A DNA stretch of 64,000 bases from Thermohalobaculum sp965247385 (GCA_965247385.1 CBDFHG010000002.1:868001-932000), one strand, 5' to 3'; shown: positions 7,583 through 19,204, counted from the stretch's first letter. Made by a program: numbers and translations. The notes: a model not told the origin generated them from the sequence alone.

Positions 7583-10417
7583 GCATGTCCCTCCAAAAAC
7601 TCGCCGCCAAACGCATGAAATTCCTCAATGGGATAGATGCTAACGAGGGCGATATTAATCTGGATATCTTTGAAGATTTTTACCCGGATCAAGCCCACTT
7701 TGTTTTCGAATTACTTCAGAATGCTGAAGATGCTGATGCAACCGAAGCCACATTCACTCTGAACAGGGGTGGCTGCTTCTTTGAACACAATGGCGCTCGT
7801 AGATTCACCGAAGGTGACGTGCAGTCGATAACGGGTATTTCTAACAGTAAAAAGATTAAAGAAACGGACAAGATCGGTAAATTTGGTATCGGATTTAAAT
7901 CCGTATATGTTTATACATCAACCCCAACCATTCATTCGGGTGAATTCTCCTTTCAGATTTCGCGCTTTGTTTGCCCGGAACCCATCGATCCCGATGAAAC
8001 AATCGGCGCTAAGACCCGTTTCTGGCTTCCGTTCAACAATCCAAAAAAACCATGTGAGGACGCCTACGCCGAAATCGAATCCAGGCTCAACGAACTGGCA
8101 GAAACCACCCTGCTCTTCCTTGATCATTTGAAATCAATTCAATGGCAAATCGGTCCAGAAAAAAACGGCGAGGTTCTGCGCAAGCAGCATTCCGATAATC
8201 ACTTCGAAATTCGCAAGAAAATTGATGGGGAGACTGCAACCAGTTCACATTATCTGAAATTTGACCAACCCGTCCTTGGGCTGGAGAAGCAGCGAGTGGC
8301 GATAGCCTATGCGCTCGACTTCTTACCCAAGGTTCAATCGTTCGACTCCAGCAAACCACTGTCGAAGCAGCTAAAGATTGTAACCGCCGATCAAGGACGG
8401 GTTGCGGTCTTTTTCCCCGCAGAGAAGGAGGTATCTGGCCTGCGGTTTCACCTACACGCGCCTTTCGTGACCGAACTCAGTCGCGCCAGCATCACGGACT
8501 CACCTGCGAACAAGCCTCTGTGTCAGCAACTCGCCACGCTGGCGGCGGCATCACTGCCCGATATCCGTAATTTGCGTCTACTTTCCCCCGAATTTCTCGG
8601 TGTCTTGCCCAACCCGCAAGATTTACTGCCTGCCCGGTATCGATGCATCCGCTCAGCCATTGTCGATGCCATGAACACTGAGCCGCTAACACCAACGCAT
8701 TCAAAGTCGCATGCGCCAGCCAAGCACCTCTTGCAGGCCAAGGCATCGCTCAAGGGCCTACTTTCAAAAGATGACCTTGAATTCCTCGTATCTGGTTACG
8801 AGGAATCGCCGCAATGGGCGATATCCGCAGCGCAAAAGAACAGCGCTGCTGATCGCTTCCTTGCGGCGTTGGCGATTACCGATTGGGATATCGACGAATT
8901 TGTCGAACTCCTAAAAGAAAAGGCGAGTGAAAACCTTTGGCAAGGAATCGACGATAAATTCATGGCTTGGCTCGCAAAGAAATCCACAGAATGGCATCAG
9001 CAGTTTTATGCCCTCCTTTACAAGGAACTGGAGCCTGAAGGTGGTTTACACCGGCTGAAAAATATCAGCATCATTAGGCTCAAAGATGGCAGCTATTCCG
9101 TCGGTAGCAAATGCTATTTTCCCAGTGAGGATGCCGACCAGGGGGCGGTTCGACCACTTGTTGATATAGGTGTTTATACGCTCGGGAAGAATAAAACCGA
9201 CCAGAAAAATGCGAGAAAATTCCTCGAAAAAATAGGCGTTGGAGAGGTCGACGAGGCAGAGCAGGTCAAGGCGATCCTAGAGCTCTGCTATGGATACAGA
9301 AGACTTGAGCCAAAGAAGGAGGATTTGACGCGTTTCATCGCCTTGGTGGAGAGTAATCCCGTTAAGGCAGGACTGTTCGAAGAATATTTCGTTTTTGAGA
9401 GCAATGGCGGCGAGTGGCGCAGGCCAAGTGACATATTCCTCGACCAACCTTTCATGGATACAGGTTTGAGCGCCTATTATGGCGCACTTGGAAATGACGC
9501 AGAGCGTTTCGCCCTGGCTGAGAGTTATCAGAGTTGTGACGTTTCCACGAAAAGACTCACAAAATTCGCCAAAGCCGTCGGTGCTGAAACACGGCTGACG
9601 ATTTCACCGGTATCCTGCACCTCTAATCCTCAGTGGCCAGATCTCAAGGCTGTTGGGGGGTCGCGAAATGCCTCGCCAATTAATCAGGACTTTGTCATTG
9701 CAGGTCTCGAAAATGTGTTAAAGGCACCATCTTTGAAACTCTCAAAATTGATCTGGCGGACAATGAGTTCATTGACCAGTGGCGGACGTTACCTGACCGC
9801 TATATATCGCAGAAATGTAAGGTCTGGAGCACGTCAAGTCGACTCCCAGCTTGTGCATAAATTGAGACAAGCTGAATGGGTTCCGCAAGCCGACGAATCA
9901 TTTGTTCGTCCTGCTGAGGCCGACCGGGACTTGCTTCCAGAGGGATTTCCATTCGATACGGGCTCGGAGTGGCTCAAGGCAATCCACTTTGGTGAAGAGA
10001 TTGCCAAAAAATCTGACCAGTATCGTGCGAAAGTTGCTGCGGCAAAGACGATGGGATTTCCTGATGAGCAAGCTCTCAAGGATGCGCAATCGTTCGCTAA
10101 ACTGTCACCGGAACGACGGCGGGAAATTCTGCAAGACTCTGACCGGAGACAGCAGGCCGAACTGCCTGAGCGCGATCCCACCAATCCCGAACGTCGTGCG
10201 GAGCTCGTTGGAGAGCAAGCGGACGATGCGCCGGGACGAGAAGCAGAGAAGCGTACCCGATCCGTATCCGTTAGTCGGGAAGCAGTTAAGGCGGAAGCAG
10301 CACAGTACCTTGGGCTTCAGTATAAAAATACAAACAATGATGGGGAAATGATTTGCCAGGTGTGCATGAGACGGTTGCCATTTGAACTTGATGACGGGAC
10401 AAGATACTTTGAGAAGG

Positions 10418-11911
10418 GTAACTACTCAACCCGGTTGGATCACTGATTTTCCAGCGATGGTGGCCTGGATTGCCTGGAAAGCAGACAGGCCTTGCCGTTT
10501 TCCGGTGTTGAGGACGGAGCGAACGTTGGCGTAGAAGTCGGCCCCCCAGTTGGAGCGGAATCCCCCGGTGACCTTGCGGAAGGTGGTTGAGGGGCGGATG
10601 GCTTGTTCCGAGCCGTTGTTGGTTGGCGGCACGTCGCGTTCGGTCATGAATGTGAACAGGCTGTCACGGTCTTTGCCGTAGCGTTTGCGCAGGCGAATTC
10701 CGTCTTTGTTGGTTGGCTGACAAGCCATAACCTTGTCCATTCGCCGGTCCAGGTCGCCCCGGTATTTCTGAAGTGTACTGTCCTTCAGACGCTTTCGCCG
10801 TCGGCCCAGAACACAGGCGCGCAAGATGAGCATTTTCATTGCCGGTGCGAAGATCGCATCGCCAGCGTCGATGGCATACTGGCAGTCGCGCAACTGGTGG
10901 GCCAGACAGATTTGCCAGACCTCCCCGAGCCCCCGCTGGCCGCCGTAAAGATCGGACACCCAGATGGCGGGCCGGTGGCCGTCCATCACGTCCTCGGCCA
11001 CCGCCTTCGCCCGACTGTTGCGGATGACGTGGACGCAGACTTCATCGTTTTGGAAAACCCATTCCCAGGCGTTGCGCCCCTTGATGCGTGCGCCGGTCTC
11101 GTCGGAGCAGACGATCCGGCTTTGTCGCAGGCGGGCAAGAACCGCCTGGAACTGGGCGTCAAAGCCGGGCTTGACCCTCTTGAACAGGTTGACCAGGGCG
11201 GCTTGGCTGATCGTCAAGCCGTGCAAATCGGCGAACAGTTTCGACAGACGCTGGTAACTGACCGCGTGTTCATAACGCATGTAAACCGCCATCGCCTCGA
11301 TCGACGGGGTGAACGGAGACCCCGGCTCAAGCCCCGCCGGAACCGGCGCCACAAAGCGCTCCGAACAATGAGAACACCTCGCCGCATACAGTTCCACACG
11401 GGTGACAATGGGAGCGGGGCGCGGCAATTCGATCTTGTCATAAATCGCATGCAACTTGTGATCCTCATCGCCGAGCGCTGAATAACAGTGTGGGCAGGAC
11501 AGCGCCTTCGCAACCACCCGCTGATCCGGGTCAGGGTGCAGAGGACGCCCACCGCCACCATGCCCCTTGCGCCGTTTTTTGCGGTTGCCCCGGGCCGGTT
11601 TCTTGTTCGCCTTGCGCCCATGCGACGGCGGCGTACTGGAGTTGTCCGGCGTCTTCGCAGGCTCACCAAGCTTTGCCTCAAGTTCCGTGACGCGCCTGGC
11701 AAAGCCCTCGTTCACTGCCACCAGCTCCTGTGCCTGCGTCCACAGCGCGAGGATCAAGGCATCTTTCTCTGCATGCGTCAATCGGCTCAGGTCGGGTAAA
11801 TGAGTCATAGATAACTTGACGCATATCCACGCCCTCAATGCAAGAAAATTCTCTATATCTGGTGCCGATCGAACCCAGGAACGCAACCTTTGGGGTGGGT
11901 TGAGTAGTTAC
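10418..11911 (-). mobile_element. IS66-family element copy 1 (1494 bp) with 8-bp target duplication
   Basis: The ends are the 15-bp inverted repeats GTAACTACTCAACCC at 10418 and its complement ending at 11911. The flanks carry TGAGAAGG at 10410-10417 and 11912-11919, an 8-bp duplication as expected for IS66. The element has a single transposase gene and no TnpA/TnpB partner genes, like the ISBst12 subgroup. It sits in the sacsin-like ATPase gene. Confidence 0.92.
10426..11808 (-). CDS. IS66-family transposase (copy 1), 460 aa
   Basis: The ATG at 11808 (MTHLPDLSRLTHAEKDALIL) is preferred over an upstream TTG that would give 486 aa. The order is an N-terminal leucine-rich coil, a basic linker with PPSHGRKANKKPARG, a zinc finger (LSCPHCYSAL ... 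AARCSHCSERF) and the DDE core. The core shows CSDETGARIKG, VSDLYGGQRG and PTNNGSEQAIRPSTTFRKV with the last acidic residue. The protein is identical to that of the copy at 15516-16898 in the opposite orientation, so both insertions are recent, and recombination between them could invert the 10.4-16.9 kb segment. Confidence 0.92.
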   Translation of the reverse strand: MTHLPDLSRLTHAEKDALILALWTQAQELVAVNEGFARRVTELEAKLGEPAKTPDNSSTPPSHGRKANKKPARGNRKKRRKGHGGGGRPLHPDPDQRVVAKALSCPHCYSALGDEDHKLHAIYDKIELPRPAPIVTRVELYAARCSHCSERFVAPVPAGLEPGSPFTPSIEAMAVYMRYEHAVSYQRLSKLFADLHGLTISQAALVNLFKRVKPGFDAQFQAVLARLRQSRIVCSDETGARIKGRNAWEWVFQNDEVCVHVIRNSRAKAVAEDVMDGHRPAIWVSDLYGGQRGLGEVWQICLAHQLRDCQYAIDAGDAIFAPAMKMLILRACVLGRRRKRLKDSTLQKYRGDLDRRMDKVMACQPTNKDGIRLRKRYGKDRDSLFTFMTERDVPPTNNGSEQAIRPSTTFRKVTGGFRSNWGADFYANVRSVLNTGKRQGLSAFQAIQATIAGKSVIQPG

Positions 11912-12268
11912 TGAGAAGGTTGAGTTTCTGCCGGAATTGAAGAAGCGCCACTATCAGAATTATCTAGCGCTCTGTCCGAACCATGCTGCGATGTTTCAGC
12001 ATGCCAATGGTTCTGCCGAGTTGATGCGGAAAATGTTTGTTGATCTCACCGGAAACAAACTTGAGGTCGTGCTGGCGCAAGAAGACGCCGAAATCTATTT
12101 TACCACGACACACATTGCGGACCTGACAACGGTGATAAAACACGACGCTCAGGGGCTTCAAAACAATGACGATCAAGCAGACCAGAGTAACGACGGGGGT
12201 GGAGAATGAGCATACCTGATGCCCTACCAAGGTCCGCACTGCGCACCACAAGTCAGCGCTTACCAAAG

Positions 12269-12688
12269 TCACTTGGCTGGCAACTGGTCAACATCGACCC
12301 CGGCGGCTACCAAGCGTGTGCGTGCAGCAGCGACTACCTCGGGGTCGAATAGATCAGTGTGACGGAGTATAACTGCCTCGCCGGTAAACTCAGGCATCCC
12401 CCTTTCGAGCAGCATCTCGAAACCTTGGCTTGGCGACTTTTTGGCCGCAAAATCTCTGAGTGTCTGCATTACTCCGACACGGGCAATCTTTTGCCGAGTC
12501 CGGGAGAGTCGCACAGTCTTGCCCCGCTCCTCCATGAGCACCTGTTCAAGAGCGTGGATAGATCGCCAGAAATCGTGCTCGACCGATCCTGGTTCCTCCT
12601 CCGGCAATATCTCGACGAGGCGACGAAAGGCTGCCTCTCGACCATCGGGTGCGTTCATGCGGCGAGCGTTCTCGATGAATCGATGCAA
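12269..12688 (-). CDS. Conserved hypothetical protein, about 139 aa
   Basis: The frame contains AFRRLVEILPEEEPGSVEHD, FWRSIHALEQVLMEERGKTV and RLSRTRQKIARVGVMQTLRD, a pattern I recall from alphaproteobacterial hypothetical proteins of unknown function. A TTG at 12688 or an ATG at 12658 may be the start. The open frame reaches further upstream (QTDDTIIDSSNDPKQLHRFI) to a stop without an ATG, so the native start may have been lost. The gene runs toward the ATPase operon from the opposite strand, 60 bp from its end. No enzymatic motif is evident. Confidence 0.6.
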   Translation of the reverse strand: MHRFIENARRMNAPDGREAAFRRLVEILPEEEPGSVEHDFWRSIHALEQVLMEERGKTVRLSRTRQKIARVGVMQTLRDFAAKKSPSQGFEMLLERGMPEFTGEAVILRHTDLFDPEVVAAARTRLVAAGVDVDQLPAK

Positions 12689-12973
12689 CTGCTTTGGATC
12701 GTTCGACGAGTCGATGATCGTATCATCGGTCTGCCGCCAAGGAAATTATATCCCTTTGGCAATATCCGAAAACGATGCACAGAAATCTAGGCGTTCAAAA
12801 CCGTGGTAAAGCGGATTTGTACAGTCCCGGGGCAGGGGTGCCTTGGGTGTGCAAAACCGGTCGATTCTGGGCGGGTTGATGAAAGCTTTAGCGCCGGACT
12901 CCGACGAGGGCAAACTCTATACCCACCCTTCCCCTACGATGAGAACCTGCCAACCCCTCGCAACCATGCTTCC

Positions 12974-13105
12974 AAAAACTTCACCGTCATCAAACACATG
13001 GCGATGAACTTGCTCAACAGGGCAAAACAGAAAAAATCACTCCGGGTTATGCGCAAAAAAGCCGGCTGGAATAATCAATTCCTCAAATCCATTTTGACCA
13101 CATAA
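12974..13105 (+). pseudogene. ISAs1-family transposase, C-terminal fragment
   Basis: The last ~43 residues of a short open frame read KNFTVIKHMAMNLLNRAKQK followed by KSLRVMRKKAGWNNQFLKSI. This closely follows the end of ISAs1-family transposases (ENxALIRHMALNLLK... GKRxKAGWDxxFLLxLL). Nothing else of the element is present. It is a scar of an earlier insertion inside the island. Confidence 0.65.
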
Positions 13106-13193
13106 CCTTCATGCGATTCCCCTGCCGTGAGCGCCTTGAAGGGCTCACTGGAGTCAATCGCACGCCGGGCTCGCTTGGTCGGCTTCTAGATCG

Positions 13194-14892
13194 CTATATA
13201 GTTTCCATCCATAAACGCCATGATTTTCGGGTTTACTTTCAAGGGGTCGCTGGCTCGGCGGCTTGATCTGTCCGGTTTAGCGGTGGTGTATGCCATTTTT
13301 CGTGTCCAGGTTGAATTTTCCGACAGATTTTTCATTGGCCTGAAGGCTGCAGGCATGCGTACAGGCCGGGCGGCGCCGGTTTTTCGACATTGGACCGGCG
13401 GCTTGGGCTATGTTGGTTTCAGGCGGGCGAAGAGGGCGAGATTGTAGGCGACCGCCGAGGACCAGATGTAAGCCTTGAAGTGCTCCAGTCCCTTCCAGGT
13501 GCAACGACCGAGCCCGTAGGCGCGTTTGAGACAGGAGATATTGGCCTCGATCCCGGCGCGGAAGTTGCGCAGCTTACGGTACACCCATCGGCTCTTGACC
13601 ATGTCCTTGATTTTCAGCCCGCGCTTCTTGTGGAAGGCCGCGTCCTCGACACCCTTGGCCTTGGCGTAGGCCAGATTGGCGGTGCTGGCGTAACCGCCAT
13701 CGACAGCGGTCTGGCGTGGCGCTTTGCCATAATGCTTGATATGACGATCCAGCATGGGCTGGAAACGCTCGGCATCGGCCGGGTTGCCAGCCTCGATCAC
13801 CAGATCCAGAATCATGCCGGTCTTGCCCGTGCTCAGGTTCACTTTGTGGCCATATTGCACTTCGCGCGCGCCCTTGACGATAATATCGGCATGGGGCTCG
13901 AACAAGCTGACCAGTTTATCGCCGGCGGCAACCTGTTCGCCGTCCAGCACCCGGCGCTCGGCCTGTGCGATGATGCGTTCGATCAAGGCCACGTAATGCC
14001 TTGTCTCGGCCTGCCAGGCCTCGGCCTCAATGCCAGTTCCCGCCGCCGGGCCAAGCCGCCGCGCGGCCACCTGCAGATTGTCCAGGGTGGTGCGGGTGAT
14101 CTTGATGAGGTCGCGGTACAGCTTTTGGCGTTTGTCGGCGCCACGGCCAAAAGCGATCGAGAGGCAGCACCGTTTTGCCGACCGGCTGTGATCGCGCCAC
14201 CTCAGCCCCGGCAGGTCGGCATCGGCGCGGCGTAACAAGCGCACCATCACGCGCATACTGTCGCCCAAAAGAGAGCTGTCGCTGGGGGGATGGATCGGCG
14301 CGTCGGCAACCGTGCTGTCAAGGCGCATCATCTTGCCGTCCTCGACCCTGGCCTTCATGGCATGGCTCATCAGGCAACGGTTGATCGCTTCCCAGGTCTC
14401 GGCGCTGATGGCGCTGATGGTACTCTGCAACACCGATTTCTTTGGCGTCCAATGGACCGGCAGACGAGCGAAAGCCCGGAATGCGCAGGAATCGCAAAGA
14501 TAGAACGCCAATTCCTCGTAGCTCAACTGACGATGTTGCTTGAGCAAGGCGCAGCGCAGAACCGCTTCCGCCGACACCCCTTGCGTCCAGTCGGCTTGAC
14601 GCCGTGGCGACCGAGATCAGCGCCGACCCGGCCCAGCACCTCGCAATGCTCGTCAAGCCAGGCGGACATCGCCTTCAGTTCACGGCCAAGCTGGTGTTTT
14701 GAGAAAACATCGAAAATACTGGCCTGGATGGTGCGTTTTTCGCGCATTGTTGTCTCCGGCGGTAACGGGTTTGTATTGACTTCAATGGGTTACACCGAAT
14801 TCATACCTGAAACCGCCGGAACTTTCAACAAAATAATCCGGATACATCCAGTTATTTCAATATGTTAGCGTTTATGGATGGAAACTATATAG
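13194..14892 (-). mobile_element. ISNCY-type element (about 1.7 kb) with 25-bp inverted repeats
   Basis: A perfect 25-bp inverted repeat bounds the element: 13194-13218 begins CTATATAGTTTCC, and 14868-14892 is its exact complement. It contains one transposase gene on the reverse strand. No clear target duplication is visible in the flanks. The right end abuts the remains of the island integrase, whose N-terminus is missing, so this insertion or an associated deletion removed it. Confidence 0.8.
13408..14747 (-). pseudogene. ISNCY-family transposase, frameshifted
   Basis: The N-terminal part from 14747 reads MREKRTIQASIFDVFSKHQL, GRELKAMSAWLDEH and VKPTGRKG, then shifts frame near 14575. The rest continues in another phase as MSAEAVLRCALLKQHRQLSY, through LDSTVADAPIH, the YGHKVNLSTGKTG strand and AVDGGYASTANL, to FRAGIEANISCLKRAYGLGR. 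These are the segments of the ISNCY-type DDE transposases with an N-terminal dimerisation helix. One frameshift separates the two pieces, so no full-length protein is made unless the ribosome slips there. Confidence 0.8.
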
Positions 14893-15412
14893 ACTCGATT
14901 AGCCACCTGTCGCCCCTGACCATCGCCGACCGCAAGAGCATTGCCAAGGGCATGATGCATCATCAGCATCGCCCGTTCCGCAACATCCGGTTAAAACATG
15001 CTCACGTCATCCGCGATGAAGTGGGGCTGAACGTCGGCAACAAGCGGGTGAAGCTGCTGCGCTATGCCTATGACTGGGCCGTTGAACAGGAACTCATGGC
15101 CGAAAATCCGGTCAGGGCCGCGAAGACCCGCAGTAACCCGACAGAAGGGCACACTTCCTGGACGCCTGATGACGTGGCTACCTTCATAGACCGTCACCCA
15201 CTACCAAGGCCCACCTTGCCCTGTCGCTCTTCACGTATAGCGGAGGCACCCGCATATCAGACGTTGCTCGATTTGGCCCGATGAATATCAAAGGCGACCG
15301 TGTCGAGTGGGTTCAGAAAAAAGGCAGAGGGCAACAGGTGCGCCGCCGCTCGGTCCCATTGGTCGCGGCCTTACGAAAGGTGCTGGCCGCTAGTGAATTG
15401 GGCCAAGTCACA

Positions 15413-16906
15413 GTAACTACTCAACCCACCCCAAAGGTTGCGTTCCTGGGTTCGATCGGCACCAGATATAGAGAATTTTCTTGCATTGAGGGCGTGGATA
15501 TGCGTCAAGTTATCTATGACTCATTTACCCGACCTGAGCCGATTGACGCATGCAGAGAAAGATGCCTTGATCCTCGCGCTGTGGACGCAGGCACAGGAGC
15601 TGGTGGCAGTGAACGAGGGCTTTGCCAGGCGCGTCACGGAACTTGAGGCAAAGCTTGGTGAGCCTGCGAAGACGCCGGACAACTCCAGTACGCCGCCGTC
15701 GCATGGGCGCAAGGCGAACAAGAAACCGGCCCGGGGCAACCGCAAAAAACGGCGCAAGGGGCATGGTGGCGGTGGGCGTCCTCTGCACCCTGACCCGGAT
15801 CAGCGGGTGGTTGCGAAGGCGCTGTCCTGCCCACACTGTTATTCAGCGCTCGGCGATGAGGATCACAAGTTGCATGCGATTTATGACAAGATCGAATTGC
15901 CGCGCCCCGCTCCCATTGTCACCCGTGTGGAACTGTATGCGGCGAGGTGTTCTCATTGTTCGGAGCGCTTTGTGGCGCCGGTTCCGGCGGGGCTTGAGCC
16001 GGGGTCTCCGTTCACCCCGTCGATCGAGGCGATGGCGGTTTACATGCGTTATGAACACGCGGTCAGTTACCAGCGTCTGTCGAAACTGTTCGCCGATTTG
16101 CACGGCTTGACGATCAGCCAAGCCGCCCTGGTCAACCTGTTCAAGAGGGTCAAGCCCGGCTTTGACGCCCAGTTCCAGGCGGTTCTTGCCCGCCTGCGAC
16201 AAAGCCGGATCGTCTGCTCCGACGAGACCGGCGCACGCATCAAGGGGCGCAACGCCTGGGAATGGGTTTTCCAAAACGATGAAGTCTGCGTCCACGTCAT
16301 CCGCAACAGTCGGGCGAAGGCGGTGGCCGAGGACGTGATGGACGGCCACCGGCCCGCCATCTGGGTGTCCGATCTTTACGGCGGCCAGCGGGGGCTCGGG
16401 GAGGTCTGGCAAATCTGTCTGGCCCACCAGTTGCGCGACTGCCAGTATGCCATCGACGCTGGCGATGCGATCTTCGCACCGGCAATGAAAATGCTCATCT
16501 TGCGCGCCTGTGTTCTGGGCCGACGGCGAAAGCGTCTGAAGGACAGTACACTTCAGAAATACCGGGGCGACCTGGACCGGCGAATGGACAAGGTTATGGC
16601 TTGTCAGCCAACCAACAAAGACGGAATTCGCCTGCGCAAACGCTACGGCAAAGACCGTGACAGCCTGTTCACATTCATGACCGAACGCGACGTGCCGCCA
16701 ACCAACAACGGCTCGGAACAAGCCATCCGCCCCTCAACCACCTTCCGCAAGGTCACCGGGGGATTCCGCTCCAACTGGGGGGCCGACTTCTACGCCAACG
16801 TTCGCTCCGTCCTCAACACCGGAAAACGGCAAGGCCTGTCTGCTTTCCAGGCAATCCAGGCCACCATCGCTGGAAAATCAGTGATCCAACCGGGTTGAGT
16901 AGTTAC
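15413..16906 (+). mobile_element. IS66-family element copy 2 (1494 bp)
   Basis: It has the same ends as copy 1 (GTAACTACTCAACCC at 15413, complement ending 16906) and the same length, in the opposite orientation. The integrase sequence AGTCACA abuts both ends (15406-15412 and 16907-16913), a 7-bp direct repeat. Joining the flanks there restores the integrase reading frame GQVTWLQTEYG. Confidence 0.92.
15516..16898 (+). CDS. IS66-family transposase (copy 2), 460 aa
   Basis: This product is identical in sequence to the transposase at 10426-11808: N-terminal coil, basic linker, paired CxxC zinc finger and DDE core with CSDETGARIKG and NNGSEQAIRPS. The ATG at 15516 (MTHLPDL) is preferred, because the longer frame begins with TTG inside the IS end. 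It is intact and presumably active, and probably the source or product of recent transposition within this replicon. Confidence 0.92.
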   Translation: MTHLPDLSRLTHAEKDALILALWTQAQELVAVNEGFARRVTELEAKLGEPAKTPDNSSTPPSHGRKANKKPARGNRKKRRKGHGGGGRPLHPDPDQRVVAKALSCPHCYSALGDEDHKLHAIYDKIELPRPAPIVTRVELYAARCSHCSERFVAPVPAGLEPGSPFTPSIEAMAVYMRYEHAVSYQRLSKLFADLHGLTISQAALVNLFKRVKPGFDAQFQAVLARLRQSRIVCSDETGARIKGRNAWEWVFQNDEVCVHVIRNSRAKAVAEDVMDGHRPAIWVSDLYGGQRGLGEVWQICLAHQLRDCQYAIDAGDAIFAPAMKMLILRACVLGRRRKRLKDSTLQKYRGDLDRRMDKVMACQPTNKDGIRLRKRYGKDRDSLFTFMTERDVPPTNNGSEQAIRPSTTFRKVTGGFRSNWGADFYANVRSVLNTGKRQGLSAFQAIQATIAGKSVIQPG

Positions 16907-17254
16907 AGTCACATGGCTGCAAACCGAATATGGCAAACCGTTCTCCATCAAGGGGCTGGGCCAGTGGTTTCGCAAGCGGTGCGATGAAGCAGGGCTTCGG
17001 CACTTGTCCGCCCATGGGATCAGGAAGGCGGTGGGCTCCGTCGCGGCGGAGCACGGCTGTACGGCTCACCAGATCATGGAATTCCTAGGAATCAGCCTCA
17101 AGGAGGCCGAGACATACACCCGGGCTGCAAATGCGAAGAAGCTGGCGGATGACGGGTTCAACAAAGTTTTCGGGGACGATTAGTGAACAAACTCGCCACA
17201 CCTGCCCGCCACACTTCGTATAAGGCATTGAAAAACAATGTAAAAAACATAGCT

Positions 17255-17331
17255 TGGTAGGCCCGGAGGGACTCGAACCCCCAACCAAACCGTTATGAGC
17301 GGTTTGCTCTAACCAATTGAGCTACGGGCCC
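17255..17331 (-). tRNA. tRNA with CAT anticodon, probably tRNA-Ile2 (lysidine-modified)
   Basis: The reverse strand gives a 77-nt cloverleaf: acceptor GGGCCCG, D-arm GCTC/GAGC, anticodon loop CTCATAA with CAT, T-arm with TTCGAGT and an encoded CCA end. The CTCATAA loop and GGGCC acceptor fit the isoleucine tRNA whose C34 is converted to lysidine better than elongator tRNA-Met. The 3' end faces the island integrase and is the likely attachment site. Confidence 0.88.
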
Positions 17332-17439
17332 GACCGTGACGCTGCTTAAGTCCCGTACTGTACTTGGTCAACGGCGAAAGCCCGGTTTGCAAGCGTCCGC
17401 GGTTGCGCTAAAGCGTGGCGAGATGACAGGAGACACCCC

Positions 17440-18488
<1,049 letters not shown>

Positions 18489-18492
<4 letters not shown>

Positions 18493-19121
18493 GCGACGCT
18501 GCCAGCCCTGCGCGGGTCGGCATCCTGATCTCGGGTTCCGGCTCGAACATGGTGGCTCTGGTCAAGGCGATGCAGGCGGGCGAAGTTCCAGCGTGCGCCG
18601 CCATCGTGGTCTCGAACCAGCCCCAGGCCGCGGGCCTCGCCAAAGCATCCGCGCTAGGTGTGCCGACGGCGGTCGTCGATCACCGCGCTTTCAAAGGCGA
18701 CCGTGAAGCCTTCGATGCGGCGGTCAATGCGAAGCTCGCCGCCGCGGGCGCCGAGATTGTCGCCTGCGCCGGTTTCATGCGCATCATGACCCCCGTCTTG
18801 ATCGGCGTGTGGGCAGGCAGGATGGTGAACATCCACCCCTCGCTGCTGCCGCTATTCAAGGGCATCGACACCCATGCCAGGGCGCTGGCGGCCGGGGTTC
18901 GTGTCCATGGCGTCACCGTGCACGAGGTGACCCAGAACCTCGACTCGGGCGCCATCCTCGGCCAAGCGATGGTGCCGGTTCTGGCAGGCGATACGGTCGG
19001 GAAACTAGCGGCCCGGGTGCTGGAGCGTGAGCATTTGCTCTACCCCAGGGTTCTGGCGGCTTTCCTCCGCGACGCGAAGGCCCTTCGGCAGACCCCGGTC
19101 ACGATTTTTCCTGACGCATAG
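18489..19121 (+). CDS. purN: Phosphoribosylglycinamide formyltransferase
   Basis: PurN transfers a formyl group from 10-formyltetrahydrofolate to GAR in purine synthesis. The 210-aa protein has the phosphate loop ISGSGSN near residue 14. It also has the catalytic set N114, H116 (NIHPSLLPLFKG) and D152 (NLDSGAIL), equivalent to N106/H108/D144 of the E. coli enzyme. The start ATG overlaps the purM stop (ATGA). A repeat-containing intergenic stretch follows. Confidence 0.97.
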
Positions 19122-19204
19122 AGCCTGCGGCGAATTCGGTTTTTCAACTACGCGCCTGGTGTACGCACCTGTTCCAAAGCCCGCTACGCGTCCTTCGGGC
19201 GCGG

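Larger units (their letters stand above)
7579..12209 (+). pseudogene. Sacsin/Hsp90-like ATPase with C-terminal HNH-like Cys/His cluster, interrupted by IS66
   Basis: The reading frame runs 7579-10417 and resumes at 11920-12209. Removing the IS66 copy and one 8-bp duplicate restores a continuous 1042-aa protein across EKVEFLPELKKRHYQNY. Residues 1-150 are a GHKL ATPase: LDIFEDFYPDQAHFVFELLQ with the NAEDADA N-box and KIGKFGIGFKSVYVY. This resembles the sacsin/Hsp90-type N-terminal ATP-binding domain. The C-terminus holds ICQVCMRR ... LALCPNHAAMF, a C-x2-C/C-x2-H cluster like HNH or zinc-ribbon modules. It starts inside the last codon of the helicase gene, so the two proteins likely act together. 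Without the IS the gene looks intact; with it the protein loses its last ~95 residues, including half the metal cluster. Confidence 0.75.
14893..17183 (+). pseudogene. Island tyrosine integrase, broken by deletion, frameshift and IS66
   Basis: Pieces in order are: a core-binding region ending YAYDWAVEQELMAENPVRAA; a catalytic start WTPDDVATFIDRHP; after a frameshift near 15200, AHLALSLFTYSGGTRISDVA with the first catalytic arginine; VEWVQKKGRGQQVRRRSVPL; and, beyond the IS66, WLQTEYGKPFSIKGLGQWFR, SAHGIRKAVGSVAAEHG with the H-x2-R pair, and EAETYTRAANAKKLADDGFN with the nucleophile tyrosine. The N-terminus is cut by the ISNCY element. The gene ends 72 bp from the 3' end of the tRNA, the classic position for an integrase next to its attachment site. 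The island can no longer excise with its own enzyme. Confidence 0.8.

Noticed and set aside
12207..12350. 48-codon frame overlapping the ATPase stop (ATGA)
   Set aside because: Most of it is antisense to the conserved hypothetical gene at 12269-12688 and the product matches nothing. It may be the first few codons of a lost gene, but that cannot be shown.
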